Origin: an uncultured Lachnospiraceae bacterium | Lineage (GTDB): Bacteria > Bacillota > Clostridia > Lachnospirales > Lachnospiraceae | Length of the DNA stretch: 31,779 bases | Assembly (NCBI GenBank): GCA_910585825.1 | Contig: CAJUEY010000030.1 | Span: forward strand, 1 to 31,779 | Reading direction: 5' to 3' | Shown: piece after piece, positions 31,749 through 31,779 of the stretch | How positions within the stretch are numbered: position 1 is the first letter of the stretch | How the letters are laid out: every line of letters starts with the position of its first letter | Translations under genes and position numbers: made by a program | The notes under the pieces: generated by a model | Told to the model about the DNA's origin: nothing | Database searches by the model: none | Seen by the model: the letters and a program-made list of their open reading frames with translations, nothing else

Positions 31749-31779
31749 AGTGGTATGCTGTAAATTATTTTCTGACATA

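Overview
The window looks like a chromosome segment from a low-to-mid GC, Gram-positive anaerobe of the Clostridia, most likely Lachnospiraceae. This is inferred from strong AGGAGG ribosome sites, frequent GTG/TTG starts, the 'HRDISPDN' style of Hanks kinases with N-terminal zinc ribbons, the monoderm Tad pilus gene set without an outer-membrane secretin, and a secreted protein with GH...C..C repeats. No species can be named from the sequence alone.

Layout. 1-230: tail of an unknown or transposase-like gene and a terminator. 231-578 (-): XRE-type regulator, divergent from a tyrosine recombinase (803-1639). 1642-1936: a 295-bp invertible element directly after the recombinase stop codon. It has 28-bp inverted repeats, a consensus promoter that points away from the downstream genes in the sequenced orientation, and two bidirectional terminators. 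1967-30618: about 28.7 kb of 24 co-directional, tightly packed genes ending at an intrinsic terminator (30657-30696). 30886-31722: a second recombinase, about 82% identical to the first by hand alignment. It is followed by another core site (31725-31748) with the same 9-bp arms but a different 6-bp spacer, so a second switch probably begins at the right edge.

The operon has two halves. The first (1967-18845) is a phospho-signalling set: two PP2C phosphatases, four FHA proteins (one with an extracellular VWA domain, one with four membrane helices), five Hanks-type Ser/Thr kinases that all start with a double-CxxC ribbon (three are membrane-spanning with PASTA-like or solute-binding-like ectodomains; one is probably a pseudokinase), and a secreted repeat protein. 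The second (18923-30618) encodes a Tad/Flp pilus: TadZ/CpaE-like protein, CpaF ATPase, TadB, TadC, Flp-like pilin, two TadE-like pseudopilins, a large TadG-like protein, an A24 prepilin peptidase, then a TPR/WG-repeat protein and a fifth FHA protein. A GC-rich hairpin sits between the halves.

Proposed system (inference): a phase-variable Tad pilus whose assembly or activity is controlled by its own transmembrane kinase/phosphatase/FHA network. The recombinase flips one promoter that switches the whole 24-gene unit on or off. As sequenced the promoter faces the recombinase, which is the OFF orientation for the operon.
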